Notes under the pieces: generated by a model | The model's database searches: none | What the model saw: the letters and a program-made list of their open reading frames with translations, nothing else | Told to the model about the DNA's origin: nothing | Source: Nonomuraea sp. SYSU D8015 | GTDB lineage: Bacteria; Actinomycetota; Actinomycetes; Streptosporangiales; Streptosporangiaceae | Assembly (NCBI RefSeq): GCF_008065375.1 | Contig: NZ_VJYI01000027.1 | Location: 1-64,000 of the forward strand | Length of the DNA stretch: 64,000 nucleotides | Reading direction: 5' to 3' | Position numbers and translations under genes: made by a program | Shown: in pieces, positions 42,917-51,599 of the stretch | How the letters are laid out: each line of letters opens with the position of its first letter | Position numbering within the stretch: position 1 is the first letter of the stretch

Positions 42917-44280
42917 GGGCACATGGTACCCCGGGGCGGCAGCCGGCGCTCGGTGACGTACCTGCTGACATGGTCGATGACGCAGGGGTTGGCCATCGCG
43001 CCGAAGAGGTTGTGGCCCGGGCCGTCGTGTCCGATCGCGCGGCTGCCGGGGATCTGCTCGACGACCCGGCGGGTGGAGCCGTAGTCCTGCCAGGTGCCCG
43101 CGCCCAGGAGCGGCGGCAGGGTACGGGGCATCGGCGCGGGCGGGTTGGCCACCGGGACCGGCCAGCCGGCGCAGGTGAGCGGCAGGTGCCAGGCCAGGGC
43201 GAAGGAGGCGCCGGTGTTGGGGGCGATGGCGCGCAGCCGCTTGACGGTGCGCGCGACGTTCCGCTGGGCGGCGGGGCGGGGCAGGTCCAGGCACTCCTTG
43301 TAGCCGCCGCCCGGGGCGCCGGGGTAGGGCTGTCGGCTCGACAGGGCGAAGCCGGAGGCGTCGCCGGCCTCGGCCGCCGTGATGGCCGCCACGACGTCGC
43401 CCCAGCGTGCCGGGCCCGGCCGGAGCTTGAGGAACGCCAGCGCCTGCAACTGCGTCCCGTCGAAGCGGGCGCCGGCCTGCGGGGCGGGGATCGGCTCGCG
43501 GGCGGCCTCGGCGATCAACGCCCGCCAGCGCTTCTCCGTCCCGGCGGGGGCCCAGGCGAAGAACCGGTCCATGAAGCGCTCGCTCTCGCGGGCCACGGTG
43601 TCGAGTTCCCGCTCCCAGGAGCGCAGGCTGTGGTTCCTGGTGCCGTCGACGTACAGCGTGCGCACGCGGTGGGGGAACAGGCGGGCGTACGACTGCGCGA
43701 TCGTGCCGCCGTACGACAGGCCCAGGAAGTTCATCTCGTCCTCGCCGAGCGCTGTGCGGATGGCGTCGGCGTCGCGGGCGTCGGAGGCGGAGTCCATGTG
43801 GTCGAAGAGCTCAGGATCGGTGGAGCGGCATGTGGCGGCTCTGGCCCGGTTGGCGGCGGCGAGCCGGTCGAAGCCGGCCTGGTCGGCGGGGAAGGCCGGG
43901 GTGCGCACGAAGCCCCAGTCGCACTGCAGCACCGCGCCGCTGAGCCCGGGATAGCCCCGCGGGTCCCAGGTCACGACGTCCATCGACGTACGGATCTTGT
44001 CGAAGATCTGCGTCCGCGAGGCCAGCGAGGCGATCTGGTGTCCCTGGGGGCCGCCGAAGTTGACCAGCACGGATCCCTTCTTGGCGCCGGTGGCGGGCAG
44101 GCGGGCCACCTTCAGGGTGATCGTGCGGTCGTTGCCGGGCGACAGGGCGACGGGCAGGTCCGCGCACTGGAGCTGGGGCGCGCCCGCGAGGGGGCAGGGG
44201 CTCCATTGCAGGGACGGCGGCGGCGTCGGGGCGCTGACCGGTGTCGTGAGGACGGCCAGCGCCGTGAGCGTCTTGAACAT
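42913..44280 (-). CDS. Secreted alpha/beta hydrolase, tripeptidyl aminopeptidase-like (S33)
   Basis: About 455 aa from the ATG at 44280, which gives a signal peptide MFKTLTALAVLTTPVSAP; the ATG at 44331 would add 17 basic residues. S33-type motifs: VLVNFGGPQGHQIASLA (oxyanion), DVVTWDPRGYPGLSG, nucleophile elbow FLGLSYGGTIAQSYARLFPHRV, and late GHDGPGHNLFGAM with the catalytic His. Cys residues near the C-terminus (NPCVIDHV, TMCP) fit the TAP family. Releases peptides or hydrolyses esters outside the cell. Confidence 0.8.
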   Translation of the reverse strand: MFKTLTALAVLTTPVSAPTPPPSLQWSPCPLAGAPQLQCADLPVALSPGNDRTITLKVARLPATGAKKGSVLVNFGGPQGHQIASLASRTQIFDKIRTSMDVVTWDPRGYPGLSGAVLQCDWGFVRTPAFPADQAGFDRLAAANRARAATCRSTDPELFDHMDSASDARDADAIRTALGEDEMNFLGLSYGGTIAQSYARLFPHRVRTLYVDGTRNHSLRSWERELDTVARESERFMDRFFAWAPAGTEKRWRALIAEAAREPIPAPQAGARFDGTQLQALAFLKLRPGPARWGDVVAAITAAEAGDASGFALSSRQPYPGAPGGGYKECLDLPRPAAQRNVARTVKRLRAIAPNTGASFALAWHLPLTCAGWPVPVANPPAPMPRTLPPLLGAGTWQDYGSTRRVVEQIPGSRAIGHDGPGHNLFGAMANPCVIDHVSRYVTERRLPPRGTMCP

Positions 44281-44393
44281 GCGCAGAACGCTACGAGCCG
44301 CGCCCCGCCGGGCTCTGCCCCCGAAAGTCATCGACGGCTGTTCACCAAAGTTGACTGTGAGCCTCAGGGGGCGCTCTGAGTAAGGTGAGGCCT

Positions 44394-45458
44394 ATGTCCA
44401 GGCTTGTCACCGCCGCGGTCGTGGTCGCGGACACGGCGCTGCTGTGGTTGGACGGGACGCGGGGCTGGCCGCTCGCCGCGTACGCCGTGGCCGTGGGGCT
44501 CACCATGGCGGCGACGCACCGTCTGCCGTTCGCGGCGTTCCTCGCGGCGCTGGGGCTGGCGGTGCTCACCGGCGGGTCGCTGGCCGTGCTGGCCTGCACC
44601 GGTTTCCAGGCCGGGCACCGCATCTCCGCGCGCAGGGACGCGGTGGTGACGGCGTGCGCCCTCAGCGCGTACGTGTGCGTCCTGCTGCTGGCCGTGGAAC
44701 GATCCCCCGGCGGTCCGGAGCCGTGGATCAGCCTGGCCCGCGTCGTCGTCCTGACCGCGCTGCCGCTGCTCGCCGGCCGGTACGTGGCCCAGCAGCGCGA
44801 GCACCTGCGCCGGGAGCGGGCTCTCGTCGCCGAGCAGGAACGGCTGCGCGAGCGGCTGCGCATCGCCCACGACATGCACGACTCGCTCGGTCATCTGCTC
44901 AGCCTCGTGTCCGTGCAGGCCGCCGCGCTCGAGGTGAGCGCCGCGCCGCCGGAGCAGCGGCAGGCGGTGCGCGCCCTGGCGGGCACCGCGCGCGCCGCCG
45001 CGGCCGGGCTGCACGAGGTGGTCAACGCGCTGCGCAGCCATGACGCCCCCGGTCTGGAGGACATCGACGACCTCGTCGCCCGGTCCCGCGCGGCGGGCGC
45101 CCCGGTGAGGATCGAGACGTCCGGCGAGTCCGCCCCGCTCGGCGACCCGAAGGCGTCCCACGCCGCCTACCGGGTCGTCCAGGAGGGGCTGACCAACGCG
45201 GTCAAGCACGCCTCCGGCACGCCGATCACCGTGTCACTCGACTGGCAGCCCGACGCTCTGCTGATCTCGGTGACGAACCCGGTGCCCCGCCGTCCCCCCT
45301 CCACCGGCGGCGGCGGTGGAGGGGGCAACGGCCTGGACGGGCTGAGCGAACGTGTCGCCGCGGCCGGGGGCCTGCTGCGCGTCCACCCGGGGCCGCGCGA
45401 ATTCCGGCTCGTCGCGATGCTTCCTCTCGTGCCGGTCCTGGCGGGGGCCGCCACGTGA
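44394..45458 (+). CDS. DesK-family sensor histidine kinase
   Basis: 354 aa; ATG at 44394 with AAGGTGAGG just before it. Membrane helices ~5-130, HisKA_3 box AHDMHDSLGHLLSLVSVQAAAL, N box VQEGLTNAVKHASG, G2 GNGLDGLSERVAAAGG. The usual acidic G1 motif (DxGxG) is replaced by SVTNPVPRRPP followed by a Gly-rich run, a variant seen in some actinobacterial DesK kinases; ATP binding may therefore be weak. Confidence 0.82.
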   Translation: MSRLVTAAVVVADTALLWLDGTRGWPLAAYAVAVGLTMAATHRLPFAAFLAALGLAVLTGGSLAVLACTGFQAGHRISARRDAVVTACALSAYVCVLLLAVERSPGGPEPWISLARVVVLTALPLLAGRYVAQQREHLRRERALVAEQERLRERLRIAHDMHDSLGHLLSLVSVQAAALEVSAAPPEQRQAVRALAGTARAAAAGLHEVVNALRSHDAPGLEDIDDLVARSRAAGAPVRIETSGESAPLGDPKASHAAYRVVQEGLTNAVKHASGTPITVSLDWQPDALLISVTNPVPRRPPSTGGGGGGGNGLDGLSERVAAAGGLLRVHPGPREFRLVAMLPLVPVLAGAAT

Positions 45459-46111
45459 TCAAGACCTTGATCGCCGACGACGAGCCCCTCATCGCCGCCG
45501 GCATCCGCACCGTGCTGGAGTCGGCCGGGGACATCGACGTGGTGGCCGTCGCGCGGGACGGACGCGAGGCGGTGCAGGCCGCCCGCCGGCACCGGATCGA
45601 CGTCGCGCTCCTGGACATCGCGATGCCGGTGATGGACGGCCTGGCCGCCGCGGCCGAGCTGAGGGGGCCGCGCGTGGTGCTGCTCACCGCCTTCGGGGAC
45701 GAGGACAACGTCCGGCGGGCGGTGCGGCGCGGCGTGTCCGGGTTCGTCCTGAAGACCTGCACCCCGGACGAGCTGATCCGGGCGGTGCGGGCCGCGCACG
45801 CCGGGCAGGCGTACCTGTCGCCGGCCGTGGCACGCCAGGTGCTCGACATGGCGGCGCCCGGCGACGACGAGCGCGGACGCGACGCGGCCCGCAGGCTGGC
45901 CGCCCTCACCGCCCGCGAGGCCGACGTCCTCGCGCTGGTGGCCGAGGGCCTGTCCAACGCCCAGGTCGCGCGGCGCGTCCACATGACCGAGGCCAGCGTC
46001 AAGACCTACGTCAGCCGCATCCTCGCCAAGCTGAACTGCACGAACCGCGTGCAGGCCGCCCTGCTGCTGCGCGACCATCGGGCAGGCGGCCGGACCGCCG
46101 CGGACGACTGA
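45455..46111 (+). CDS. NarL/FixJ-type response regulator
   Basis: 218 aa with a GTG start overlapping the kinase stop (GTGA). Receiver: IADDEP, phospho-Asp in VALLDIAMPVMDG, Lys in FVLKTC. LuxR HTH: LTAREADVLALVAEGLSNAQVARRVHMTEASVKTYVSRILAKL. Forms a two-component pair with the preceding kinase; the divergent hydrolase operon (42185-44280) is a possible target. Confidence 0.87.
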   Translation: MIKTLIADDEPLIAAGIRTVLESAGDIDVVAVARDGREAVQAARRHRIDVALLDIAMPVMDGLAAAAELRGPRVVLLTAFGDEDNVRRAVRRGVSGFVLKTCTPDELIRAVRAAHAGQAYLSPAVARQVLDMAAPGDDERGRDAARRLAALTAREADVLALVAEGLSNAQVARRVHMTEASVKTYVSRILAKLNCTNRVQAALLLRDHRAGGRTAADD

Positions 46112-46154
46112 CCGACGGTGCGGGGATCCGTTTGTTTCTGCGGAGCTCGGGCCG

Positions 46155-46253
46155 ATGCCCACAGCGGAGCAGGTCACCGGCCGGCCGGCCCGCACGTTCG
46201 CGGAATGGGCGCGCGACCACGCCGGGGACTTCCTCGCGGAACCGGCGCCATGA
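46155..46253 (+). pseudogene. NAD(P)-binding (NmrA-like) protein, C-terminal remnant
   Basis: The frame from 46155 reads TAEQVTGRPARTFAEWARDH then AGDFLAEPAP and stop, the characteristic C-terminus of NmrA-type NAD(P)H-binding oxidoreductases (VTGRPARTFAEWARDHA). Nothing upstream matches the rest of that family, so about 30 codons of a lost gene remain. Confidence 0.5.
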
Positions 46254-46397
46254 CCGCTCCGGACGGCCGGCCCGGCGGTGAGACCCCTGCGGGCCGCCGT
46301 ACGCGAACTGCGGCTTCCCGCTGCGGGAGGGATCGCGCCGAGCACCCGTGAGAGCCGCGCCCGGCGCCTGCGGGCCGGCTGCCTGGTGTGCGGGCGG

Positions 46398-46423
46398 GCC
46401 TGCATCAGTGCAGGCGCTGATGC
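46398..46423. terminator. Overlapping hairpins between convergent genes
   Basis: GCCTGCA-TCAG-TGCAGGC (46398-46415) is a perfect 7-bp stem. An alternative pairing GCATCAG (46402-46408) with CTGATGC (46417-46423) uses part of the same bases. It lies between the end of the response regulator (and NmrA remnant) and the end of the TIGR03943-like gene, suiting a bidirectional terminator. Confidence 0.45.
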
Positions 46424-46431
46424 GCCGGGCG

Positions 46432-47259
46432 TCACTCGTACGGCTCGCCGGGCGGGGACATCGGCTCCACGCGGGTGGCGGCCAGGGCGGGCACGGACGT
46501 CCGGTCGCCGGGGACCCAGGTGCCGGTGACCCGTACCCAGGCGTCGGCGGCGGGCGCGCGGGCGCCGGAGACGGCGACCTTCATGACGAGGGCGTCGGCG
46601 GCGCAGCAGCCGATGCGCAGCCGCGCGAGGTGCCAGCCACTGCCCGCGGGGACGGCGAAGCCGGTCAGCCGGACGGTCTTGCCCTTCAGCGAGCCGGGGT
46701 CGGACCAGGCGCGGCCGGCGAACTCGCTCATGCTCAGGTCGTTGGCCCGGCCGCTCCTGAGCGGCGGCAGGTCGGCGTCCACGACGGACGGCGGAGGCGG
46801 GGCGGGCGCGTGCGCGGCCTGCCGGACGGCGTAGGAGCCGAGGGCGGGCGGGGCGATCAGGAAGATCGCGGCGATGGGGGCGGCCAGCAGCCAGGCCGCC
46901 CGGACGCCGTCGTGATGGCGGTGTTCTGCAGGGCGGTGTTCTTCGTGGTGTTCTTCGTGGTGTTCTTCGCGTGGTTCCGGGCCGGGAAGGGCGGGCGGGC
47001 GGCCCAGGAGCCGCGCCAGATGGAGCTCTTCCTCCCGCCGTGCCCGCGCGAGTGCCGCATCCTGCGCCGTGCCGCGTCCGCGGCGCCGTCCCCGTGCCAG
47101 GACGGCCGTGCCGAGCGCGGCCAGGACGGCGCCCGCCACGATGAGCAGCGGCCGGAAGCCGGGCTTGACGTAGTTGGCGAAGTCGGCGGAGAAAGCGGAG
47201 ATCTGCAGCAGCGCGCCGCCGAGCAGGAGCAGCAGCAAGGCCTGGGAGGGGCGGCTCAC
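46432..47259 (-). CDS. TIGR03943-like membrane protein with His-rich loop, second copy
   Basis: 275 aa from a GTG at 47259 overlapping the previous stop (GTGA). Two N-terminal helices (ALLLLLLGGALLQISAF; PLLIVAGAVLAALG), a charged loop with EEHHEEHHEEHRPAEHRHHD at ~98-117, another helix AAWLLAAPIAAIFLIAPPAL, then an outside domain with ARLRIGCCAADALVMKVAVSG and WVRVTGTW. The CCAADA pair and the His cluster look metal-binding. The His loop is encoded by three 12-bp repeats (46935-46970). Paralogue of the preceding gene. Confidence 0.8.
   Translation of the reverse strand: MSRPSQALLLLLLGGALLQISAFSADFANYVKPGFRPLLIVAGAVLAALGTAVLARGRRRGRGTAQDAALARARREEELHLARLLGRPPALPGPEPREEHHEEHHEEHRPAEHRHHDGVRAAWLLAAPIAAIFLIAPPALGSYAVRQAAHAPAPPPPSVVDADLPPLRSGRANDLSMSEFAGRAWSDPGSLKGKTVRLTGFAVPAGSGWHLARLRIGCCAADALVMKVAVSGARAPAADAWVRVTGTWVPGDRTSVPALAATRVEPMSPPGEPYE
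46935..46970. repeat. 3 x 12-bp tandem repeat in the His-rich loop
   Basis: GGTGTTCTTCGT is repeated three times (46935, 46947, 46959; the last unit ends CGC), encoding repeated E-E-H-H on the minus strand. Slippage here would lengthen or shorten the His-rich loop in steps of four residues. Confidence 0.8.
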
Positions 47260-47906
47260 GCGGGCTCCTCGTACGGCTCGGCCGGCGGCTCGACCGGGAC
47301 GACCTCGGTGGCGGAGATGGCGGGCGGCACGTACGCGCCGGAGGGGTCGTCCTTCCCCGGCATCCAGGTGCCGGTGACGCGTACCCAGGAGTCCTCGGGC
47401 GGGGCCGGCGCGCCGTGGACGGTCACCTCCAGGGCGAGCGCGTCGGCGGCGCAGCAGTTGATCCGCATCCTGGCCAGGTGCCAGCCGCCCTCCGTGGTCA
47501 CGACGAAGCCGGTCAGGCGCACGCGCCGGCCCGCCAGGGAGCCGCCCTGGGCGCGGCCGATGAACTCGCCGAGGGTCAGGTCGGCGGCCGGCGCGCCGGA
47601 ATAGGCCGTCGCCGGCGGGGGAGGCGCCTGCTGGCGGCGGGCCGCGTACGAGCCGAGCGCGGGCGGCGCGACGAGCACGATCGCGAACACCGGCGCCGCC
47701 AGCAGCCACGCCACCCGCGGGGCGTGCCCGGGCCGGGACCGGAAGGCCGCCAGCAGGCCGAGCGCCACCAGCACGGCGCCGGTCGCGATCAGGACCGGGC
47801 GGAAGCCGGGCCGGACGTAGTTGGCGTACATGGCGGAGAACGCCGACACGCTCAGCAGCGTCGCCCCCAGCACCACCAGCAGCCACCCCTGCGCCTGCCG
47901 GGTCAC
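47256..47906 (-). CDS. TIGR03943-like membrane protein, first copy
   Basis: 216 aa from a GTG at 47906 overlapping the permease stop (GTGA). Same plan as its downstream paralogue: two helices (WLLVVLGATLLSVSAF; PVLIATGAVLVALGLLAAF), a third (VAWLLAAPVFAIVLVAPPALG), then the LTLGEFIGRA segment and ARMRINCCAADALALEVTV, WVRVTGTWMPG. It lacks the His-rich loop. TIGR03943 proteins accompany UPF0718-type permeases; the pair is often suspected of metal transport, but the substrate is unproven. Confidence 0.82.
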   Translation of the reverse strand: MTRQAQGWLLVVLGATLLSVSAFSAMYANYVRPGFRPVLIATGAVLVALGLLAAFRSRPGHAPRVAWLLAAPVFAIVLVAPPALGSYAARRQQAPPPPATAYSGAPAADLTLGEFIGRAQGGSLAGRRVRLTGFVVTTEGGWHLARMRINCCAADALALEVTVHGAPAPPEDSWVRVTGTWMPGKDDPSGAYVPPAISATEVVPVEPPAEPYEEPA

Positions 47907-48871
47907 AGCAGCGCCCACCCGGACAGGAAGCTGACGGCGATCGCCAGCACCAGCACCAGCGGCACGAAACGCCGCGCGAAGGCGCGGCCGAACGTGCCGG
48001 TGTGCAGCGCGATCAGCTTCAGGTCCACGATCGGGCCGACGACCAGGAACGCCAGCTTCGCGGTCGGCGAGAACGCCGTCAGCGAGGCGGCCACGAACGC
48101 GTCGGCCTCCGAGCAGATCGACAGCAGCACCGCCAGCAGCGCCAGCACCAGCACCGACACCACCGGCACCCCGCCCAGCGCGGTCAGCCACTCGCGGGGG
48201 ATCACCACGTTGAGCGTGGCCGCGGCCAGGGCGCCGACGACCAGGTAGCCGCCCGCGTGCAACAGGTCATGGCACATCGCGTCGAGGAAGGCGGCCCACC
48301 GGCCCTGCCCGGGCGCGGCCGGCCGGCGCGGCGCCGGTGACCAGGCCGCGCGCCCGAACCTGGCCCAGATCCAGCCGGCCAGCACCGCCACCGCCAGCGA
48401 CGCCGCGAAGCGCGCGGCCACCATCGACGGCTCACCGGGGAAGGCCACCGCGGTGGCCGCCAGCACCACCGGGTTGATCGCCGGCGAGGCCAGCAGGAAC
48501 GCCAGCGCCGCCGGCGCGGCCACCCCTCGCGCCATCAGCCCGGAGGCGACCGGCACCGACGCGCACTCGCAGCCCGGCAGCACCGCCCCCGCTACGCCCG
48601 CCACCGGCACCGCCGCGTACGTCCGCCGGGGCAGCGCCCGCGTCCAGAACGAGGCCGGCACGAACGCGGTGATCGCGGCCGACAGCGCCACCCCGAACAC
48701 CAGGAACGGGATCGCCTGCACGCACACCGCCACGAACACCGTCGCCCACGTCCGCAGCGCCGGATCGGTCAGGTGGGGCGCCAGCAGGAACCGGCCCGCC
48801 ACCAGCAGGGCGACCAGCACGAGGAACGCCCACGGCGGCCGGATCGCCTGCCGGTTCGTAGTGGTGGTCAT
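47903..48871 (-). CDS. UPF0718/YraQ-type permease
   Basis: 322 aa with about eight helices. Signature GAVLPGCECASVPVASGLMARG (~95-118) and SICSEADAFVAASLTAFSPTAKLAFLVVGPIVDLKL (~250). The conserved Cys pair in GCECAS and Cys of SICSEAD are features of this permease family. First gene of the three-gene operon with two TIGR03943-like partners. A palindrome-like Zur-type box lies ~60 nt upstream. Confidence 0.82.
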   Translation of the reverse strand: MTTTTNRQAIRPPWAFLVLVALLVAGRFLLAPHLTDPALRTWATVFVAVCVQAIPFLVFGVALSAAITAFVPASFWTRALPRRTYAAVPVAGVAGAVLPGCECASVPVASGLMARGVAAPAALAFLLASPAINPVVLAATAVAFPGEPSMVAARFAASLAVAVLAGWIWARFGRAAWSPAPRRPAAPGQGRWAAFLDAMCHDLLHAGGYLVVGALAAATLNVVIPREWLTALGGVPVVSVLVLALLAVLLSICSEADAFVAASLTAFSPTAKLAFLVVGPIVDLKLIALHTGTFGRAFARRFVPLVLVLAIAVSFLSGWALL

Positions 48872-48927
48872 CGGGGTGGTCGTGGCCCTCCGGTCCGGAT
48901 TTCGGAGGGATCAGTATGCCATGCCAC

Positions 48928-48942
48928 CGACAACCGTTTTCA
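48928..48942 (-). promoter_or_regulatory. Weak Zur-box-like site upstream of the permease operon
   Basis: On the minus strand TGAAAACGGTTGTCG matches the actinobacterial Zur consensus TGAAAATGATTTTCA at about 10 of 15 positions, best in the left half. It lies 57 nt before the permease start. The right half is poor and an IS remnant begins at the same place, so the call is tentative. Confidence 0.3.
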
Positions 48943-49691
48943 GGGCGTGAAGCTGCTGCACTCGAGCCAGTTGCTGGTGTTCGCTGACCGGAAGCTCATC
49001 GCCCGGCACGAGCGACTGATCGCCAAGGACTCCTGTCGCCTGGATTTGGATCACTATCTGGAGGTCCTGATCCGCAAGCCCGGCGCGTCGCCCGGCTCGA
49101 CGGCGCTGGACCAGGCCCGGCAAGCCGGGAAGTTCACCCCAGTCCACGACGCGCGTGGTGGTCACGGGTCCGTGAAGCCCACGGGCACGCGGACGGAACC
49201 CGCGAACTCATTCAGGTGCTATGGATCCGCGACGGCAACCCACTCTGCCTGATCGGCGACTCCGGAACCGGCAAGTCCCACTGCTCATCGGCCTGGGCGC
49301 TGAAGCCGCCATGGCCTGCGGCCGAGTCAAATACGTCCTGGCCGCATCTCTGGTCAACGAGCTCGTCGAAGCAGCCGACAACCTCGTTCTGGGCAAGACG
49401 ATCGCCCGCTACGGCCGTTACGACCTGCTCTGTCTGGACGAGCTCGGCTACATGAAACTCGACGAACACGGCGCCAACCTATTGTTCCAAGTCCTCACCG
49501 AACGCGAAGAGCGCGCCAGCGTCGCCATCGCCTCCAACGAATCCTTCGCCGGCTGGACCAAGACCTTCACCGAGCCCCGGTTCTGCGCCGCGATCGTCGA
49601 CCGCCTCACCTTCAATGCCACCATCAACGACACCGGCACCCACTCCTACCGCCTCGCTCAGGCACAAACTCAGCACACCAGCCACGGTTAA
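48943..49691 (+). pseudogene. IS21-family remnant: IstA C-terminus joined to IstB
   Basis: From 48943 the frame reads GVKLLHSSQLLVFADRK, HYLEVLIRKPGASPGSTALDQ and FTPVHDA, the C-terminal region of the IstA transposase. A frameshift at about 49155 continues as REAHGHADGTRELIQVLW, which then runs directly into IRDGNPLCLIGDSGTGKSH, the Walker A of the IstB helper ATPase. A second frameshift at about 49285 gives LLIGLGAEAAMACGRVKYVL ... LLCLDELGYMKLDEHGANLL ... SNESFAGWTKTFTEPRFCAA to the stop at 49691. The IstA-IstB junction is deleted, so the element is dead. Confidence 0.75.
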
Positions 49692-49729
49692 CACAGCCCT
49701 CCCTCCTGTTCGGCGCTCTCGCCATGCAG

Positions 49730-49757
49730 GGTTCGGGGACGGCAGTCCCCGAACCCA
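49730..49757. terminator. Strong perfect hairpin downstream of the IS21 remnant
   Basis: GGGTTCGGGGAC (49730-49741), loop GGCA and GTCCCCGAACCC (49746-49757) form a perfect 12-bp, mostly GC stem with a 4-nt loop. No gene crosses it. It could be a bidirectional terminator or an IS end structure. It lies 157 bp before the phosphotransferase start. Confidence 0.6.
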
Positions 49758-49913
49758 CAGACGGACTGAACCATGGCCGCTTCTGGCGTATCTCAACTCG
49801 ACCCGAGTCGGAAAGGGCGGCCCCCGGCTGGTTGGCCAGGATTGCCGACTCATGCTCTGAGGGGGCTTATAACCGGTTGCGCGCCGGCCGGGGCATACCG
49901 CCAGAATGGGCGC

Positions 49914-50924
49914 ATGACCGCGCCCGCCGACCTGGAGTCCATGGCCGGGCTGCTGGCAGCGTGGGGTTTCCGTCCGGGCACGACGATCAGCCGAGCCGAG
50001 CAGGGGACCAACAACCAGACGTTCCTGCTCCGCCAGGGGAGCCTCCGGTTCGTGCTCCGGGTCAGCCAGACCCTGTCCGTCGCGCAGGTCGGTGCCGAGC
50101 ACCGGATCCTGCGGCGGCTACGGCAGGCCGGGCTTCCCTTCCAGGTGCCTGAGCCAGTCACCGCGCTCAGCGGGGACACGGTGATCGAGACCGCGGCCGG
50201 GCCCGCCACCGTCTGCCGGTGGATCCCCGGCGTGCGGCCCGACTTCACGGGTCAGACGGTACTCGAGCGCTTCGGCCGGGCGGCCGGGCTGCTCGGCGAG
50301 GCGATGCTGGGCGTGCCGCCGGAAGACGGGCTGGGGGACTGGCGAGGTGACCCTCTCCTGGCGCACCGCGCCGTGCCGCACGTCGGCGTCCTTTGCCGTC
50401 AGCTGCGCGCCGCCGGGATCAGCGCGGAGCGGGCCGCCCGCCTCGACGCCGTGGCACGCCGTGTCGGGCAGGAGTGGTCCGCGGGCGGCGGCGCGCTGCC
50501 GACCCAGGTCATCCATGGTGACCTGGCGGCCTGGAACGTGCTGGTCGACGAGGACACGGGGGAGGTGAGCGGGCTGCTTGACTTCGAGTTCGCCGGGGTC
50601 GGCTTCCTGGTCCAGGAGGTGATGGCGGCGCTGTTCTACAGCGGGGCCCTGGAGACGCGCGACTGGCAGCTCCGCACGGCGGCGTTCCTGCGGGGGTACA
50701 CCTCGATCCGCCCGCTGGACGCCGCCGAGGCCGACGCGCTGCCCCGGCTGCTCCTCGCCCGGGCGGTCGGCAGCGTCCTGTGGCGGGCGGGCCTCTGGCT
50801 GAACGGTAAGGCACAGCTCGGCGAGGTCCTCGACCGAATCCGCAAGCTGGAGGACACGACGAGCTGGCTCGACGCCAACGGCGGAAAGCTCCGGTCACTC
50901 GCGGCCGCCGGCGGGCACGGGTGA
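49914..50924 (+). CDS. Aminoglycoside phosphotransferase/choline kinase-like protein
   Basis: 336 aa, APH-family kinase fold: NNQTFLLRQGSLRFVLRVS (ATP-binding lobe), catalytic loop QVIHGDLAAWNVLVDEDTGEV (HGDxxxxN) and metal-binding LLDFEFAGVGFL. The ATG at 49914 is favoured; an in-frame ATG at 49773 would extend through the hairpin. Substrate unknown: members phosphorylate aminoglycosides, homoserine, choline or sugars. Flanked by IS debris on both sides. Confidence 0.75.
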   Translation: MTAPADLESMAGLLAAWGFRPGTTISRAEQGTNNQTFLLRQGSLRFVLRVSQTLSVAQVGAEHRILRRLRQAGLPFQVPEPVTALSGDTVIETAAGPATVCRWIPGVRPDFTGQTVLERFGRAAGLLGEAMLGVPPEDGLGDWRGDPLLAHRAVPHVGVLCRQLRAAGISAERAARLDAVARRVGQEWSAGGGALPTQVIHGDLAAWNVLVDEDTGEVSGLLDFEFAGVGFLVQEVMAALFYSGALETRDWQLRTAAFLRGYTSIRPLDAAEADALPRLLLARAVGSVLWRAGLWLNGKAQLGEVLDRIRKLEDTTSWLDANGGKLRSLAAAGGHG

Positions 50925-51149
50925 CTCGGCAGTACGGCTAGCGCGAGTTCCCACGACAGAGCTCGGTACCTCGATATTTTCGCAAGTCAGAGAGTTCAAG
51001 ATCCGCTCATGGCCGGGATTCTTGTTATCTCTGCTGAACCCCGAGGTGGGGCCAATTCTCGCGCGAACTGGCACCGTTAAAGATCGCCAAGTGGCGCCCG
51101 AATCCATCCGAAAGTGGGGCCCTCTTTCACGCGAGAAATCACCTGCTGC

Positions 51150-51509
51150 AGCCGCCCCCGTGACGTTGGTCGCCGACCTCATTGTCGGGGCACTGACGCT
51201 CATGACGCTGGCCGTCGGTGCAACGCTGCTGGTGCGGGCGCGACGATGGGCGGCGAGGCTGTCGGCCGACCCGGCTGGACCACGGCTCTCCGGCTGCTCC
51301 CGTACACGCTGATGGTGGCGCTGGTGGTGGCCTTCCCGACGATCACGCTTGCGCTTGGCGTCGATCTCAACTGGCGGCAACTTGTCTACGTGTGGCCGGT
51401 CCTGGTGGCATTGCTGGTGGCATCTGTCCTCATGGCTGCCGGTGTCATCGCTGTGCGGCTCGCATCCCTCAGACAGTGCCGACGCGCACGCATAGGCTCT
51501 TCCGGGTGA
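51150..51509 (+). pseudogene. Serine hydrolase (beta-lactamase-like) C-terminal membrane remnant
   Basis: One frame reads VADLIVGALTLMTLAVGATL and LVRARRWAARLS; a shift near 51250 leads to WTTALRLLPYTLMVALVVAF, then GVDLNWRQLVYVWPVLVALL and VRLASL, ending at 51509. This is the C-terminal transmembrane region typical of actinobacterial class-C beta-lactamase-like serine hydrolases. The catalytic N-terminal domain is absent upstream. Frameshifted remnant. Confidence 0.55.
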
Positions 51510-51599
51510 TTGGGAAGTGCGATCCGGTCGCTGCGTAGGGACTTGCCGACGAGGTCGCCTGGGGACGTATCCGATCGAGCGAGCGACGAAAGGCTGAAG

